From NCBI GenBank assembly GCA_003094555.1, contig NATW01000111.1:1-61636 (forward strand): 61,636 nt of DNA, written 5' to 3'. Each line of letters begins with the position of its first letter. Within the stretch, counting starts at the first letter, position 1. The translations under genes were made by a program, and so were the position numbers. Source of the DNA: a gamma proteobacterium symbiont of Ctena orbiculata. Its GTDB lineage: Bacteria > Pseudomonadota > Gammaproteobacteria > Chromatiales > Chromatiaceae. Under the pieces are notes generated by a model. The model worked only from the letters and a program-made list of their open reading frames with translations, did no database searches and was not told where the DNA came from. Shown piece after piece: positions 45,897-55,169 of the stretch.

Positions 45897-46274
45897 TGCG
45901 TCACGCACCCGTTCCAAGCGACCTTTCACTTCCCTCGCCATGGCTGCGATCTTCTCACCTTCCACGAGTTGCAAAACAGCGACCGGATCCATGAAGGCAA
46001 CGGTAACAGTGCCATCCTCCTCCTGACGAATAACCACATTACAAGGCAAGAGCAGACCGATATTCGGCTCGGCGTCGATGGCCTGATTCGCCAGTGATGG
46101 ATTACAGGCGCCGAGTATCTTATAGGGGCGTTTATCCAAATCCAGTTTCGCCTTCATGGTGGCCTGGACGTCGATCTCCGTCAGAACCCCGAACCCCTCT
46201 TCCTTCAGTGCCGCCACAACCCGCGCTTCCGCACCCTCCATATCGCCTTCAACAGTAGTATTGAAACTGTACAT
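45891..46274 (-). CDS. DUF302 protein, cytoplasmic
   Basis: 127 aa from the ATG at 46272-46274 (the frame is open further upstream). Full DUF302: GFGVLTEIDVQATMKAKLDL, YKILGACNPSLANQAIDAEP, LLPCNVVIRQEEDGTVTVAF. The second and third blocks hold the conserved Cys residues (ACN, PCN). No signal peptide, unlike the paralogue at 18150. Function unknown; the family is common in sulfur-oxidising and facultative bacteria. Confidence 0.9.
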   Translation of the reverse strand: MYSFNTTVEGDMEGAEARVVAALKEEGFGVLTEIDVQATMKAKLDLDKRPYKILGACNPSLANQAIDAEPNIGLLLPCNVVIRQEEDGTVTVAFMDPVAVLQLVEGEKIAAMAREVKGRLERVRDAL

Positions 46275-46444
46275 TACAGACACCTCTTTGTTATTTGCCT
46301 GGATAGCATGGATTTTCAAGGATAACATCGCCAAGCGCTGAAGATGCCCTATGAGTAGTATGTGTTGTCATTCGCAATAGAAGTGATTGAAGAATTGGAA
46401 CCTAGTGCCGACAATAGTGATTGACTACTATTGATTAAGTCAAC

Positions 46445-46777
46445 ATGAGGACTATGCCAGTGAATCTCGGACCCCTTCGCTATATCAAAAACCAGGCACG
46501 CAGCCTGTTTGTCCTGCTGCTGCTCACCGAACCACTGCTGGCGAATAAATTTGAAACCATCGGCGGCGGGGTTGCAGGCTCGACCCGGGTCAAGGTGGAA
46601 TACCTGCAGATCATCGCCTATGTTGCGGGCGGTATTTTTATCATCGCCGGCATCCTCGCGATTGTGCTGCATGATAGAAATGCGCAGACATTGAACTATA
46701 CGATGTGGAAACCCTCAGCCACGATATTCTTTCTGCTGGGTATCGCTGCAATCGCGGCCGCTGTGTTTATGAAGTAG
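46445..46777 (+). CDS. Small membrane protein
   Basis: 110 aa (or from ATG 46454). The first 35 aa include a hydrophobic stretch (SLFVLLLLTEPLLA) that may be a signal peptide. Two further hydrophobic segments follow: LQIIAYVAGGIFIIAGILAI at about 55-75 and IFFLLGIAAIAAAVFM at the C-terminus. Likely inner membrane with two or three helices. No family recognised. Confidence 0.68.
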   Translation: MRTMPVNLGPLRYIKNQARSLFVLLLLTEPLLANKFETIGGGVAGSTRVKVEYLQIIAYVAGGIFIIAGILAIVLHDRNAQTLNYTMWKPSATIFFLLGIAAIAAAVFMK

Positions 46778-46781
46778 CGGC

Positions 46782-47279
46782 CTAGTCGGCGAATTCGAGA
46801 CGATCCTGAACCTTGTCGATCGCTTTTGTTGCGCATTTTTCATCCTTGTCGCCACCCGGCGCACCGCTCACTCCAATCGCTCCCAGCTGGTAACCACCGG
46901 CAGCGATGGGCAGACCGCCCTGCAAAACCAATACGCCCTTCACATGGTTCATCTCTTGCTGGATATCACGCCGGTTGTCACGAAACGCTCCTGACGGAAC
47001 GCCAGACAGGATCACGGCATTTGCCTTTTCACGGGCAATTTGAATGGTGAATCTACTCGCGTGGGCATCGCGCATCAGTGCAACTTCAGCCCCATCACTG
47101 GCCACCACCAGCGCTGTTACCTGATATCCATCCTGCCTGCATGCCTCCACTGCATGCTTGACCATTTCAAGGGCAAGGTCGGGACTGATACGCTTTTGGG
47201 TAACAATATCCCCGGCATGCAGTGGTAGAAACACCACACTGAGGAATACACTTAATATCTTCACGACACTATCATGCAT
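46782..47279 (-). CDS. GlcG/HbpS family heme-binding protein, exported
   Basis: 165 aa. Signal peptide to about residue 22. The GlcG/HbpS domain is recognisable: MVKHAVEACRQDGYQVTALV, VASDGAEVALMRDAHAS, REKANAVILSGVPSG, and the glycine-rich end GGLPIAAGGYQLGAIGVSGA. HbpS binds heme and acts with a sensor kinase in Streptomyces; many proteobacterial members are exported, function uncertain. Convergent to the small membrane protein. Confidence 0.9.
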   Translation of the reverse strand: MHDSVVKILSVFLSVVFLPLHAGDIVTQKRISPDLALEMVKHAVEACRQDGYQVTALVVASDGAEVALMRDAHASRFTIQIAREKANAVILSGVPSGAFRDNRRDIQQEMNHVKGVLVLQGGLPIAAGGYQLGAIGVSGAPGGDKDEKCATKAIDKVQDRLEFAD

Positions 47280-47296
47280 GGGTTATCCCGAACTCT

Positions 47297-47704
47297 TCAT
47301 GAGGGAAATTCATCGGCATACCTGTCTATCCATTCCAAGGCTGCCTCTTCTCCTGTCAACTCCCGTCCCTGGGACTGCTTAATATTTTGCTTGTAGTGCT
47401 CTATATAACAGAGTTGCTCCACCATACGTACCGCATACGCTGTCTCTTCCTCTGAGAACTTAAGCCCAATCAGGTAATTACCCCGCTCCTCGCGGCACCA
47501 TACCACGATGCCCGTGGCGTGAAATTGGGGTGGTGTAATGGGGATTGCGATATGGATCTCGGTTCCAGCTTCCACCTTTGTATCGGATGTAAAACAGAGC
47601 CCGCCTTCGCTATAGTTGGTCAGCAGCTCGCGACTGGTGGAGGCCTGACCACCAATCTGAAAATCTATCGGAACATCTGTCGGGTGTCTGATATACAGGC
47701 GCAT
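47297..47704 (-). CDS. PilZ domain c-di-GMP receptor
   Basis: 135 aa from ATG 47702-47704. The c-di-GMP-binding motifs are both present: RxxxR as RLYIR at the start, and the D/N-x-S-x-x-G motif as NYSEGG at about residue 32. The remainder forms the PilZ beta-barrel (HIAIPITPPQFHATGIVVWC) followed by a helical tail. It is a stand-alone receptor in a region with several c-di-GMP enzymes. Partner unknown. Confidence 0.9.
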   Translation of the reverse strand: MRLYIRHPTDVPIDFQIGGQASTSRELLTNYSEGGLCFTSDTKVEAGTEIHIAIPITPPQFHATGIVVWCREERGNYLIGLKFSEEETAYAVRMVEQLCYIEHYKQNIKQSQGRELTGEEAALEWIDRYADEFPS

Positions 47705-47883
47705 TGCTATTTTTCTCACCACAATTTTCGCTGGCGGTCACTCCTGGCAACTCTATCGGCAGTGTAACTCCTGTAATAATGACCTTGTTTATAACAAAAG
47801 CAAAGGAAGCGGATTTTTTCAAGTTACGATGAGATGCCACATACCGGTTGCAAGATACCACCCAGGGCTACAGAATCTGAGCC

Positions 47884-49029
47884 ATGAAAAGACTGACTCT
47901 ACAAGAGATGCTGAGCCGATTGATCAATGCCGCTTCAGTAAGCAGCGTCAATCCTGCCTGGGATATGAGCAATCGGGAGGTCATCCAACATCTGCATGCC
48001 TGGTTTAACGAATTGGGATTCACAACCGAGGTGCTAGCCATACCCGGTCATTCCGACAAATTCAATCTCATCGCCAGTGCCGGTGAGGGTGATGAGGGTC
48101 TGGTGCTCTCGGGACATACCGATACCGTTCCCTTTGATGAACAGAAGTGGCACAGCGATCCGTTGATCCTGCAACAGCGGGATGATCGTTTCTACGGCAT
48201 GGGCAGCGCTGACATGAAGGGGTTCTTCGCCGTAATCCTCGAAGCGATCCGGGAGCTGCCACTACAGCAACTGAAGCAGCCATTGGTGATCATCGCCACC
48301 GCGGATGAAGAGAGTACCATGTGTGGAGCAAAGTCCCTCACCGACCTGCAGCGCCGGCTGGGGCGGCATGCGATGATAGGCGAGCCTACCAACATGCAGC
48401 CTGTGCGTATGCACAAAGGCATCTCAATGGAGTCGATTCGTCTGCACGGCCACGCGGGACACTCAAGCGATCCCAGCCTGGGAGTCAATGCCCTTGACGG
48501 AATGCATCAGGTTCTGGGTGAAGTCATCCAATGGCGTGGCGAGCTGCAACAACGTTATCAAAACCAGGCCTTCAAGGTCGCTTTCCCCACCCTCAATCTT
48601 GGCCATATCCACGGGGGCGACAATCCTAATCGGATATGTGGCGAGTGTGAATTGCAGTTCGACCTGCGGCCGCTGCCGGGGATGTCAGTGGAGCATCTGC
48701 GCAGCGAGCTGAAAGAAAGGCTCGGTAAGCGTCTGCACGACACCGGTCTGAGTTGGGAGCTGATCCCGGTCTTCGAGGGTATCCCGGCCATGGAGACACC
48801 CCGGGAGGCAGCGATAGTACAAGCCGTGGAGAAACTTACCGGCTCGCCGGCTGGCGCGGTCGCCTTCGGTACCGAAGGTCCCTATCTCAACAGTATGGGC
48901 ATGCAGACTGTCATCTGTGGCCCAGGCAGTATCGATCAGGCCCATCAGCCGGACGAATATCTGCCACTAAAGCATATTCAACCCGCGATCAACCTGATAC
49001 AGTCTCTGATCAGGCAATTCTGTTTATAG
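47884..49029 (+). CDS. argE: Acetylornithine deacetylase
   Basis: 381 aa, full length for ArgE. M20-type zinc-peptidase fold: first metal-binding site LSGHTDTVPFD, second FYGMGSADMKGFFAVILEAI, general base Glu pair in TADEESTMCGAK, and the dimerisation domain with GHAGHSSDPSLGVNAL. It removes acetate from N-acetylornithine in arginine synthesis. argA starts 17 bp later, so this is an argEA operon. No Arg box is obvious upstream. Confidence 0.94.
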   Translation: MKRLTLQEMLSRLINAASVSSVNPAWDMSNREVIQHLHAWFNELGFTTEVLAIPGHSDKFNLIASAGEGDEGLVLSGHTDTVPFDEQKWHSDPLILQQRDDRFYGMGSADMKGFFAVILEAIRELPLQQLKQPLVIIATADEESTMCGAKSLTDLQRRLGRHAMIGEPTNMQPVRMHKGISMESIRLHGHAGHSSDPSLGVNALDGMHQVLGEVIQWRGELQQRYQNQAFKVAFPTLNLGHIHGGDNPNRICGECELQFDLRPLPGMSVEHLRSELKERLGKRLHDTGLSWELIPVFEGIPAMETPREAAIVQAVEKLTGSPAGAVAFGTEGPYLNSMGMQTVICGPGSIDQAHQPDEYLPLKHIQPAINLIQSLIRQFCL

Positions 49030-49046
49030 ACAATGGGTTAAACCGT

Positions 49047-50375
49047 ATGACACAACCCACGAACGAATCATCGAACAGCTTCGTCGAGTGGTTTCGGGGC
49101 TCATCCCCCTATATCCATGCCCACCGAGGCCGTACCTTCGTCATCTCCTTTGGGGGAGAAGCGGTAGTGGATGCCGGTTTTGCCAATCTGGTACATGACA
49201 TCGCCCTATTACACGGTTTGGGCATACGTCTGGTGCTGGTTCACGGCGCCCGTCCGCAAATCGAGGAACGCCTCAAGACCCGGGGTGTGAAAACAGAGTA
49301 CGTCGATGGCCTGCGGATCACCGACGATGCAGCATTGACCTGTGTAAAGGAGGCCGCCGGTTCGGTACGGGTCGAGATCGAGGCCCTGCTCTCCATGGGA
49401 TTGGCAAACTCACCCATGGCAGGCGTCCGCATCCGGGCGGCGTCGGGTAACTTTGTCACCGCAAAGCCAATCGGGGTCAGAAACGGTATCGACTTCTGTC
49501 ACACCGGTAAGGTTCGGCGTGTGGATTCGGACGGGCTGGAACAACGTTTGCAGGCAGGCGCTATCGCCATAGTGCCGCCACTGGGCTATTCACCTACAGG
49601 CGAGGTATTCAATCTCAGTGCCGCTGATGTGGCCGCCTCGGTCGCGGTTGCATTGGGCGCTGAAAAGCTGATCTCTCTTGTGGAAGCAAAAGGATTGACT
49701 GACTCTCGTAACAGACTGATCACGAACATTGTTCCGAAGCAGGTTGATGCTCTGTTGCAACGGCGTAAAAAAATGCCACAGGATCTGCAGCAACACCTCA
49801 AGGCTGCAGTCAGCGCCTGTCGCAGCGGGGTCAAACGCATACACATCATCGACCGTAAGCAGGACGGTGCGTTGCTGAGAGAGCTCTTCACCCGGGATGG
49901 CATCGGCACACTTATCACTGCAGAGCCCTATGAAGAGACCCGTACCGCGCGTATCGATGATGTGGGCGGTCTGCTCGAACTGCTAACACCACTTGAGAAA
50001 TCGGGTGTATTGGTGCGTCGTTCCCGGGAACTGTTGGAGACAGAGATCGAGGGTTTCACCCTGATGGAGCGGGATGGCATGGCAATCGCCTGCGCCGCGC
50101 TCTTTCCCTACCCGAAGGAGTCGATGGCGGAACTGGCCTGTGTGGTGGTTCACCCCGACTACAGGGGCAGTGACCGGGGCGACAGGCTATTGACGCATAT
50201 GGAGAATAAAGCACAACGGCTGGGAATCGAGCAGCTGTTCATATTGACCACCCAGACGGCACACTGGTTCAGGGAGCGGGGGTTTGTACAGGCCGACCTG
50301 AAGGGTCTGCCAATGCGCAAACTGGCGCTCTACAACTACCGCCGCAATTCCAAGGTCTTTATCAAAAAGATCTGA
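49047..50375 (+). CDS. argA: N-acetylglutamate synthase
   Basis: 442 aa from ATG 49047, just after argE; the frame is open far upstream inside argE, but that part is a by-product. N-terminal amino-acid-kinase domain (FVISFGGEAVVDAGFANLVH, LVLVHGARPQIEERL) with arginine-binding role, then a C-terminal GNAT acetyltransferase domain at about 295-430 (VVVHPDYRGSDRGDRLLTHM). The classical gammaproteobacterial ArgA layout. First step of arginine synthesis, feedback-inhibited by arginine. Confidence 0.95.
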   Translation: MTQPTNESSNSFVEWFRGSSPYIHAHRGRTFVISFGGEAVVDAGFANLVHDIALLHGLGIRLVLVHGARPQIEERLKTRGVKTEYVDGLRITDDAALTCVKEAAGSVRVEIEALLSMGLANSPMAGVRIRAASGNFVTAKPIGVRNGIDFCHTGKVRRVDSDGLEQRLQAGAIAIVPPLGYSPTGEVFNLSAADVAASVAVALGAEKLISLVEAKGLTDSRNRLITNIVPKQVDALLQRRKKMPQDLQQHLKAAVSACRSGVKRIHIIDRKQDGALLRELFTRDGIGTLITAEPYEETRTARIDDVGGLLELLTPLEKSGVLVRRSRELLETEIEGFTLMERDGMAIACAALFPYPKESMAELACVVVHPDYRGSDRGDRLLTHMENKAQRLGIEQLFILTTQTAHWFRERGFVQADLKGLPMRKLALYNYRRNSKVFIKKI

Positions 50376-50499
50376 AACAGCCGGACATGGGGAGACCGGG
50401 CCGGAACGCCCCCTATTTCCCTACTAAAATACTCTGTTATATTGGCGGATCTACTGCTATTAATAGCCTCGTGGCCTGAAAATAGACAAGGAGACGACC

Positions 50500-50640
50500 A
50501 TGACAGAGGCAGCGGTGGACCTTCAGCGACTATCCGGTTATGTCCTGCTGTTAATGGGCTTTGTGTTGTTGTTCGTCAACCACGTGAGTGTGGTAGTAGG
50601 CGATCCATGGCTGATACCGGAGTTCCTGAGACTGCAATAG
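50500..50640 (+). CDS. 46-aa single-span membrane microprotein
   Basis: ATG 50500 with a strong SD (AAGGAG, 50488-50493, 6-nt spacer), 46 codons, stop TAG 50638-50640. The sequence has an amphipathic start (TEAAVDLQRLSG), one transmembrane helix (YVLLLMGFVLLFVNHVSVVV) and a short tail. It is too short for routine gene calling. It lies 124 bp after argA on the same strand. Good SD plus clean hydrophobic design support it; role unknown. Confidence 0.65.
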   Translation: MTEAAVDLQRLSGYVLLLMGFVLLFVNHVSVVVGDPWLIPEFLRLQ

Positions 50641-50672
50641 CCAATGGGTAGAAGATGTGGACGCTTAAGGAT

Positions 50673-51842
50673 TTAATACGTAGCCGCGCCACTCTCTTCG
50701 CCGCAAAGTACATACCGGTCCTTGCCCTGCCGCTTCGCATCATCCCTACGCGTATCGACCAGTTCCAGCATGCCGGACCACTCCGCCACATCATCCATTG
50801 ATCTTTCGCTGACACCGATACTTGCCGTTACCGGACGTCCGTCCGGTAGCGTGCCGAGACTCTGATTGAGGATTCTTTGCGCAATGATCTTTGCACCCTT
50901 GCAGTCCGTACCCGGCAGTATCAACATGAAAACCTTTTCCCCCCAATGCACCAGCATATCGTTGTTGCGCAGATCCTCAGACAATATTTCCGCCGCCTCC
51001 AAAACAACATGGTCATAAGTCGCATAGTCATACTCTGCAATGATATTCTGTACATTATCGATATCCACAAGGGCAATACTCAGAAACTCATTATGCAGTT
51101 TTGCCTGCTGAAACGCCTTCGCCAGACTCTGCACTCCTGACTTGCGGGTCTGTGCCCCAGTCACGGGATCATGATCGGCACGGGTAATCATGGTGATCAT
51201 GTATTGCAACTGTATCGTGGATGTGAATAACACGATCCCGAGGATTATGATCAACAGCCACAGGGTCGGGAGCAAGTCCAGGCCGGGTAGCGCCGAGTAG
51301 TACCCCCAACCTGTCATAGTCAACACGGCCACCAACAGGGCCAAAACCGAACACTCCAGCAGTGTCAGCGGAAACAGACCCAAAATGGCGACCGCGATAT
51401 AGGGCAACAGCGTATATAACTGTACGGGCAGATGATAAATAGTCTCGGGTGGCACCAATGCCAGATAGTGTGCCGAGGCAAAGAAGGTCAAAGGCAGGTT
51501 GATCAACATCCCCGTCAAAAGAATCAGACTCGATTTAAGTGATATCTGCTCGGTACGATAGCGCGCCAGATAGACGAAGTGCAGGGTCGATAACAACCTG
51601 ATCAGAACGATTGGCCAGAACAGGTTTAAAGGCAACAGAAAAAAGTCAACGACCAGCCAGAGGGGGACCAATATCGCAAACAGTGAAGCGAGAAAACGTA
51701 TGCGCTCAAGCAGCAGTTCGGCACGATGCTTGAGCATGTAGCCCGGATGATCATCAGCGGATATGAGATTATCCAACTCCTGTGTCGAGTAGATATGGGA
51801 ATTTTCACCGAGATGGTGAATAAACGATTTAAATACCGCCAT
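50673..51842 (-). CDS. Membrane protein with degenerate GGDEF domain
   Basis: 389 aa from ATG 51840-51842. The N-terminal half has about six hydrophobic segments (MASE-like sensor). The GGDEF domain keeps the fold (DPVTGAQTRKSGVQSLA, IALVDIDNVQNII) but its active site reads HWGEKVF instead of RYGGDEF, and the metal/substrate residues are lost. The inhibitory I-site R-N-N-D stands exactly five residues before, intact. So the protein cannot make c-di-GMP but may bind it. Convergent with the 46-aa microprotein. Confidence 0.85.
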   Translation of the reverse strand: MAVFKSFIHHLGENSHIYSTQELDNLISADDHPGYMLKHRAELLLERIRFLASLFAILVPLWLVVDFFLLPLNLFWPIVLIRLLSTLHFVYLARYRTEQISLKSSLILLTGMLINLPLTFFASAHYLALVPPETIYHLPVQLYTLLPYIAVAILGLFPLTLLECSVLALLVAVLTMTGWGYYSALPGLDLLPTLWLLIIILGIVLFTSTIQLQYMITMITRADHDPVTGAQTRKSGVQSLAKAFQQAKLHNEFLSIALVDIDNVQNIIAEYDYATYDHVVLEAAEILSEDLRNNDMLVHWGEKVFMLILPGTDCKGAKIIAQRILNQSLGTLPDGRPVTASIGVSERSMDDVAEWSGMLELVDTRRDDAKRQGKDRYVLCGEESGAATY

Positions 51843-52139
51843 TATAATGATCCACGGGGTGTTGGGGACTCCGTTCCTGATTAATCTGCAAGGGCAAGAG
51901 ACACCCGCAATTACATCAAGCACTGATCATAAAAGCATAACAACCACATTACCATAGGCAAATCCCAAAGCCTGTGCGCATGATCTGGTTTAGTGCTGAA
52001 GCACACAACCCGCCGGTGCGATTCAACATAGACATATACTGGCCCTAACGAAAAAATGGCAGCAGATACCCTTTTACGATGTACCTGCTGCCAAGCTCTG
52101 GCAAAAGTTTAAAGTATAAAAGCTATACAAATTACTGGC

Positions 52140-53597
52140 TTAAGAACCTGAGTGCTCCAACTCAATCTCTTCGATGGAAGCGTCCCAGTCACTGTCCTTG
52201 ATCTCGGCCCTGTCACCAACACTTACCTGATTGAAAAAAGTGTCAGCGTCAGTATGAACATCATCCAGCTCGTACTCAGTGGCTTCATAGACAGTAAAGA
52301 CAGCACCCACCAATGTGACTGAAACATGGTCGCTGACCGCCTCTATGGGAGCCTCGATTTTGGTCGCGGACGACTCATCTTCACGCTCCACGCTTACAGC
52401 CACATAAAGATCGCCCATGCGCCTCAGTTCAACCTCGACATAATCCCCATCCATGAGTTCATCCAGGTTGAAGCTGCCATCGCCATCTTGGTCAAAATCA
52501 GAGCTGTCCTCGAACAGGGTGGAATTGTCTGTCACCACATCCAAACTCTGGCTATTCCCCAGATCCAGGGTAATCGTGCCATTCTTGGCATCGCTACTTT
52601 GAATGCCACTTACCCGGGCTTCGATCTCGATCTCGCCATCTTCCGCCTCGACTTTTTCAGCGATCAAGATATCACCCTGCATGTAGCCTTCCACTTCCAA
52701 CTCCATTCCCGCACTGATACTCCCCTCAAGTGATTCAGGTTCATAATAGGTGTCCGGGGTAACTTCGAACAGGACACCATTCACCGATAGGCCGCCACTG
52801 CCGTCGTTAGCGACTATGCCACGCAGTGAAACCTCTTGATCATCGTCATCGATCAGATCGCTATCGTCACTCTCGATGCGTACAACCTCTAGCGACCCAC
52901 CGCTATTATCGAGCTTCAGCTCAACGAAAAGCCCAAGGGGATCGGCAGGTATGTCCAGATCGACACTGGAACCGAGTGGGAAAGGACCGGCTACGACGCC
53001 ATTTTGCAACACCAGGGATATTTCACTGCCGTCATAGCTGGTTACGGTGCCTTTTATCTCGTAATCACTGTCACTGTCGGTTTGTAACTCGATACGTGAT
53101 GCCACAATCTGAGTGCCATCAAAAAACCCGCTAACCTCGATCTCCTGCCCTTCAGCCAGACCATCGAAGGAGGCACCGTCATCGAACACTGTGCTATTGG
53201 CATCCACCAGAACCGCCATTCTCAACACAGTCAGAGTAGCTGTTTCACCACTCTTCACAAGCGAACCGCTGTCGATGGGGCCTTCCAGGTCATCGTCGTA
53301 TGTAATGATATCGGCAACACCAGTAGTGCCATCCTGGTTCACAGTGCCTTCCACACGAACCTTCATTCCCACCGCCAATGAGGAATCATCGTAGCTCTGC
53401 TCATCATCCACCTGGTATTGGGCATGTGAGGTATCGAATTTGATCCCGTTGACATACACGCTACCAAAGCCATCTATCCTACCCACGGTTATAAAGTCAC
53501 CGTTGCTGCTGGCACTGTCACCGCCACCACCACCGCAGGCACCAAGTAGAACCAAGAGTAAAATAGTGATAAATAATCCTGATTTTGACTGATTCAT
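52140..53597 (-). CDS. DUF5666 repeat lipoprotein
   Basis: 485 aa from ATG 53595-53597 (an upstream ATG at 53621 is in frame). Lipoprotein signal FITILLLVLLGAC followed by a Gly run and Asp/Ser linker. The mature part holds four or five DUF5666-type beta units with patterns like VGMKVRVEGTVNQDG, GQEIEVSGFFDGTQIVASRI and GMELEVEGYMQGDILIAEKVE. Very acidic, as expected for a surface or periplasmic protein. No enzymatic motif. Function unknown. Confidence 0.85.
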   Translation of the reverse strand: MNQSKSGLFITILLLVLLGACGGGGGDSASSNGDFITVGRIDGFGSVYVNGIKFDTSHAQYQVDDEQSYDDSSLAVGMKVRVEGTVNQDGTTGVADIITYDDDLEGPIDSGSLVKSGETATLTVLRMAVLVDANSTVFDDGASFDGLAEGQEIEVSGFFDGTQIVASRIELQTDSDSDYEIKGTVTSYDGSEISLVLQNGVVAGPFPLGSSVDLDIPADPLGLFVELKLDNSGGSLEVVRIESDDSDLIDDDDQEVSLRGIVANDGSGGLSVNGVLFEVTPDTYYEPESLEGSISAGMELEVEGYMQGDILIAEKVEAEDGEIEIEARVSGIQSSDAKNGTITLDLGNSQSLDVVTDNSTLFEDSSDFDQDGDGSFNLDELMDGDYVEVELRRMGDLYVAVSVEREDESSATKIEAPIEAVSDHVSVTLVGAVFTVYEATEYELDDVHTDADTFFNQVSVGDRAEIKDSDWDASIEEIELEHSGS

Positions 53598-53621
53598 GTT
53601 CACATCCTCCGCTATATGCAT

Positions 53622-54093
53622 GCCTGTCTAAAACACTGGATATAGCGATGAGACAAGATTAAAAATGGGAATTATTTCCCATTTATAGCGAAAGTATATG
53701 ACCAATCTTCAAATCTTCAAGTAGATTTTTATTAATTTCCCCTTAAGGCGATAATCGGCGGATTATCCATAAGATATTGTAATAATTAAATATTTATTAA
53801 ATTCCATCCCTGTTTGGAGATTGATTGAGCAAACATCAGGGGTGAAAATTATGCGAGGCAGCACACATTTCCCAGGCGTTAATCCCTCCAGGACTCGATT
53901 ACGCACCCCAGGAGCGGCTTAACCATATCAGTATCAAGGGATATACTTTCGACGACTTCGCGGATCCAATTCATCTGCACCAGGCATATCAGAACCCAGT
54001 CTGGCGCCCGCCTTGAAACCTGGCCTATTCCCATCTGTAAACCATTCAGAACGTCAGAATCCATACAGCTAAGATCGACTATAATTAACTGTC
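53622..54093. other. Low-GC divergent region with a hairpin near the DUF5666 promoter
   Basis: 472 bp. A near-perfect inverted repeat AAATGGGAA-TTA-TTTCCCATTT lies at 53663-53684, about 70 bp upstream of the DUF5666 start codon, suggesting an operator. A 61-aa open frame on the minus strand (53879-54064) is possible but has no supporting motif. Confidence 0.5.
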
Positions 54094-54501
54094 ATGGATA
54101 TGCTCGACACCGGAAAAGTCACGCTTTGTATAGTGGATGGTCGTTACCTGCATGTTGTCATCTACACGAATGGCGAACTGGAAGAACAGGACATCAAACC
54201 CGTCACCGACTATTTGGACAGGTTCAATACCCCCCTTCCCGCGCTGATGGAAAGAAAGGGACGTTATTCCATATCGATCCCTGTGCAGATTGCCATGCTG
54301 CAACAGACAAAAAGTCGCTTAAAAGCGGTTGCGTTCATCGAAAGAGACCATAAGGACGTGATCATGACGCGCATCGCGGCCAGCACCTATTTCAAGGATA
54401 TTGCGGTTAAATCTTTCTTTGACATGGATCAGGCGATCGACTGGCTGTCGCAGCACTTTTGCCAGACCCCATTGTTGCCTGATGCCCAGAACAGTGCATA
54501 A
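54094..54501 (+). CDS. STAS/SEC14-like small protein
   Basis: 135 aa, alpha/beta. Strand TLCIVDGRYLHVVIYTNG, then a helix-turn unit and a mid-part SRLKAVAFIERDHKDVIMTRI, closing with AIDWLSQHF. The layout is that of the SpoIIAA/STAS-like proteins that end in an AxxWL helix. No phospho-acceptor Ser is obvious. No operon partner; function unknown. Confidence 0.6.
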   Translation: MDMLDTGKVTLCIVDGRYLHVVIYTNGELEEQDIKPVTDYLDRFNTPLPALMERKGRYSISIPVQIAMLQQTKSRLKAVAFIERDHKDVIMTRIAASTYFKDIAVKSFFDMDQAIDWLSQHFCQTPLLPDAQNSA

Positions 54502-54574
54502 AAGACCGGCAACACCTTTTAGACAACCGAGGCTGTAATCCCAATTTCAGTCTTATCAAATCAGGTTTACAGCT

Positions 54575-55036
54575 TCATACAGGCAGTGCAGTGGTGTTCA
54601 CAACCTTGCGCATGACAAAACTGGAATGGACCCCTGTAACCCCTTCGATTCGAGTGATCTTGTTCAATAACAGGATTTGATAGGCCTCCATATCCCGCAC
54701 CACCACCTTGACCTGATAGTCCGCATCCTGGCCAGTTATCAACAGGCACTCCAGGACCTCCGGCAGGCTCATGATTTTGCGCTCAAAGTTTTCAAATCGC
54801 TCGGGGGTATGTCGATCCATGGAGATGTGAATCAGCGCCATCAGATCAAGCTCCAGTTTGTTTGCATCCAGGAGAGCCCTGTATCCGGTGATAATGCCGA
54901 ACTCCTCCAAAGCGCGCACACGACGCAGGCAGGGAGAGGGAGAGAGACCAATCCGTTCAGCCAGATCCTGATTACTGATGCGTCCATCCCGTTGCAGCTC
55001 TTCAAGTATCCGGCGATCGAATCGATCAAGTTTCAT
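54575..55036 (-). CDS. Lrp/AsnC-family transcriptional regulator
   Basis: 153 aa, full length for the family. N-terminal HTH (LDRFDRRILEELQRDGRISN, LAERIGLSPSPCLRRVRAL), C-terminal RAM domain (LITGQDADYQVKVVVRDMEA, ITRIEGVTGVHSSFVMRKVV) that binds an amino acid effector. Divergent from leuA, with a palindrome 25 bp upstream of its start codon. A feast/famine-type regulator of leucine or general amino acid metabolism is likely. Confidence 0.94.
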   Translation of the reverse strand: MKLDRFDRRILEELQRDGRISNQDLAERIGLSPSPCLRRVRALEEFGIITGYRALLDANKLELDLMALIHISMDRHTPERFENFERKIMSLPEVLECLLITGQDADYQVKVVVRDMEAYQILLLNKITRIEGVTGVHSSFVMRKVVNTTALPV

Positions 55037-55060
55037 CTGATTGCCCTCTCTTTTTAATCA

Positions 55061-55077
55061 TTGATATATTATATCAA
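55061..55077. promoter_or_regulatory. Palindromic operator-like site upstream of lrp
   Basis: TTGATATA-T-TATATCAA, perfect 8-bp arms around one central base, 25 bp upstream of the lrp start codon. The AT-rich half-sites suit Lrp/AsnC autoregulation. leuA starts 285 bp further on the other side. Confidence 0.6.
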
Positions 55078-55169
55078 GTTTTTGATTATTTATGGCATTT
55101 ATTTCTTTTTTATATGGAATATGGATTATATTCGCAATCACCTGCCGGCCACTCTGCATTAATCTTTCA

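Noticed and set aside
48753-49046. 98-aa N-terminal extension of the argA frame
   Set aside because: It lies inside argE in another frame; the argA homology begins shortly after ATG 49047.
53879-54064. 61-aa frame on the minus strand
   Set aside because: No SD, motif or partner to support it.
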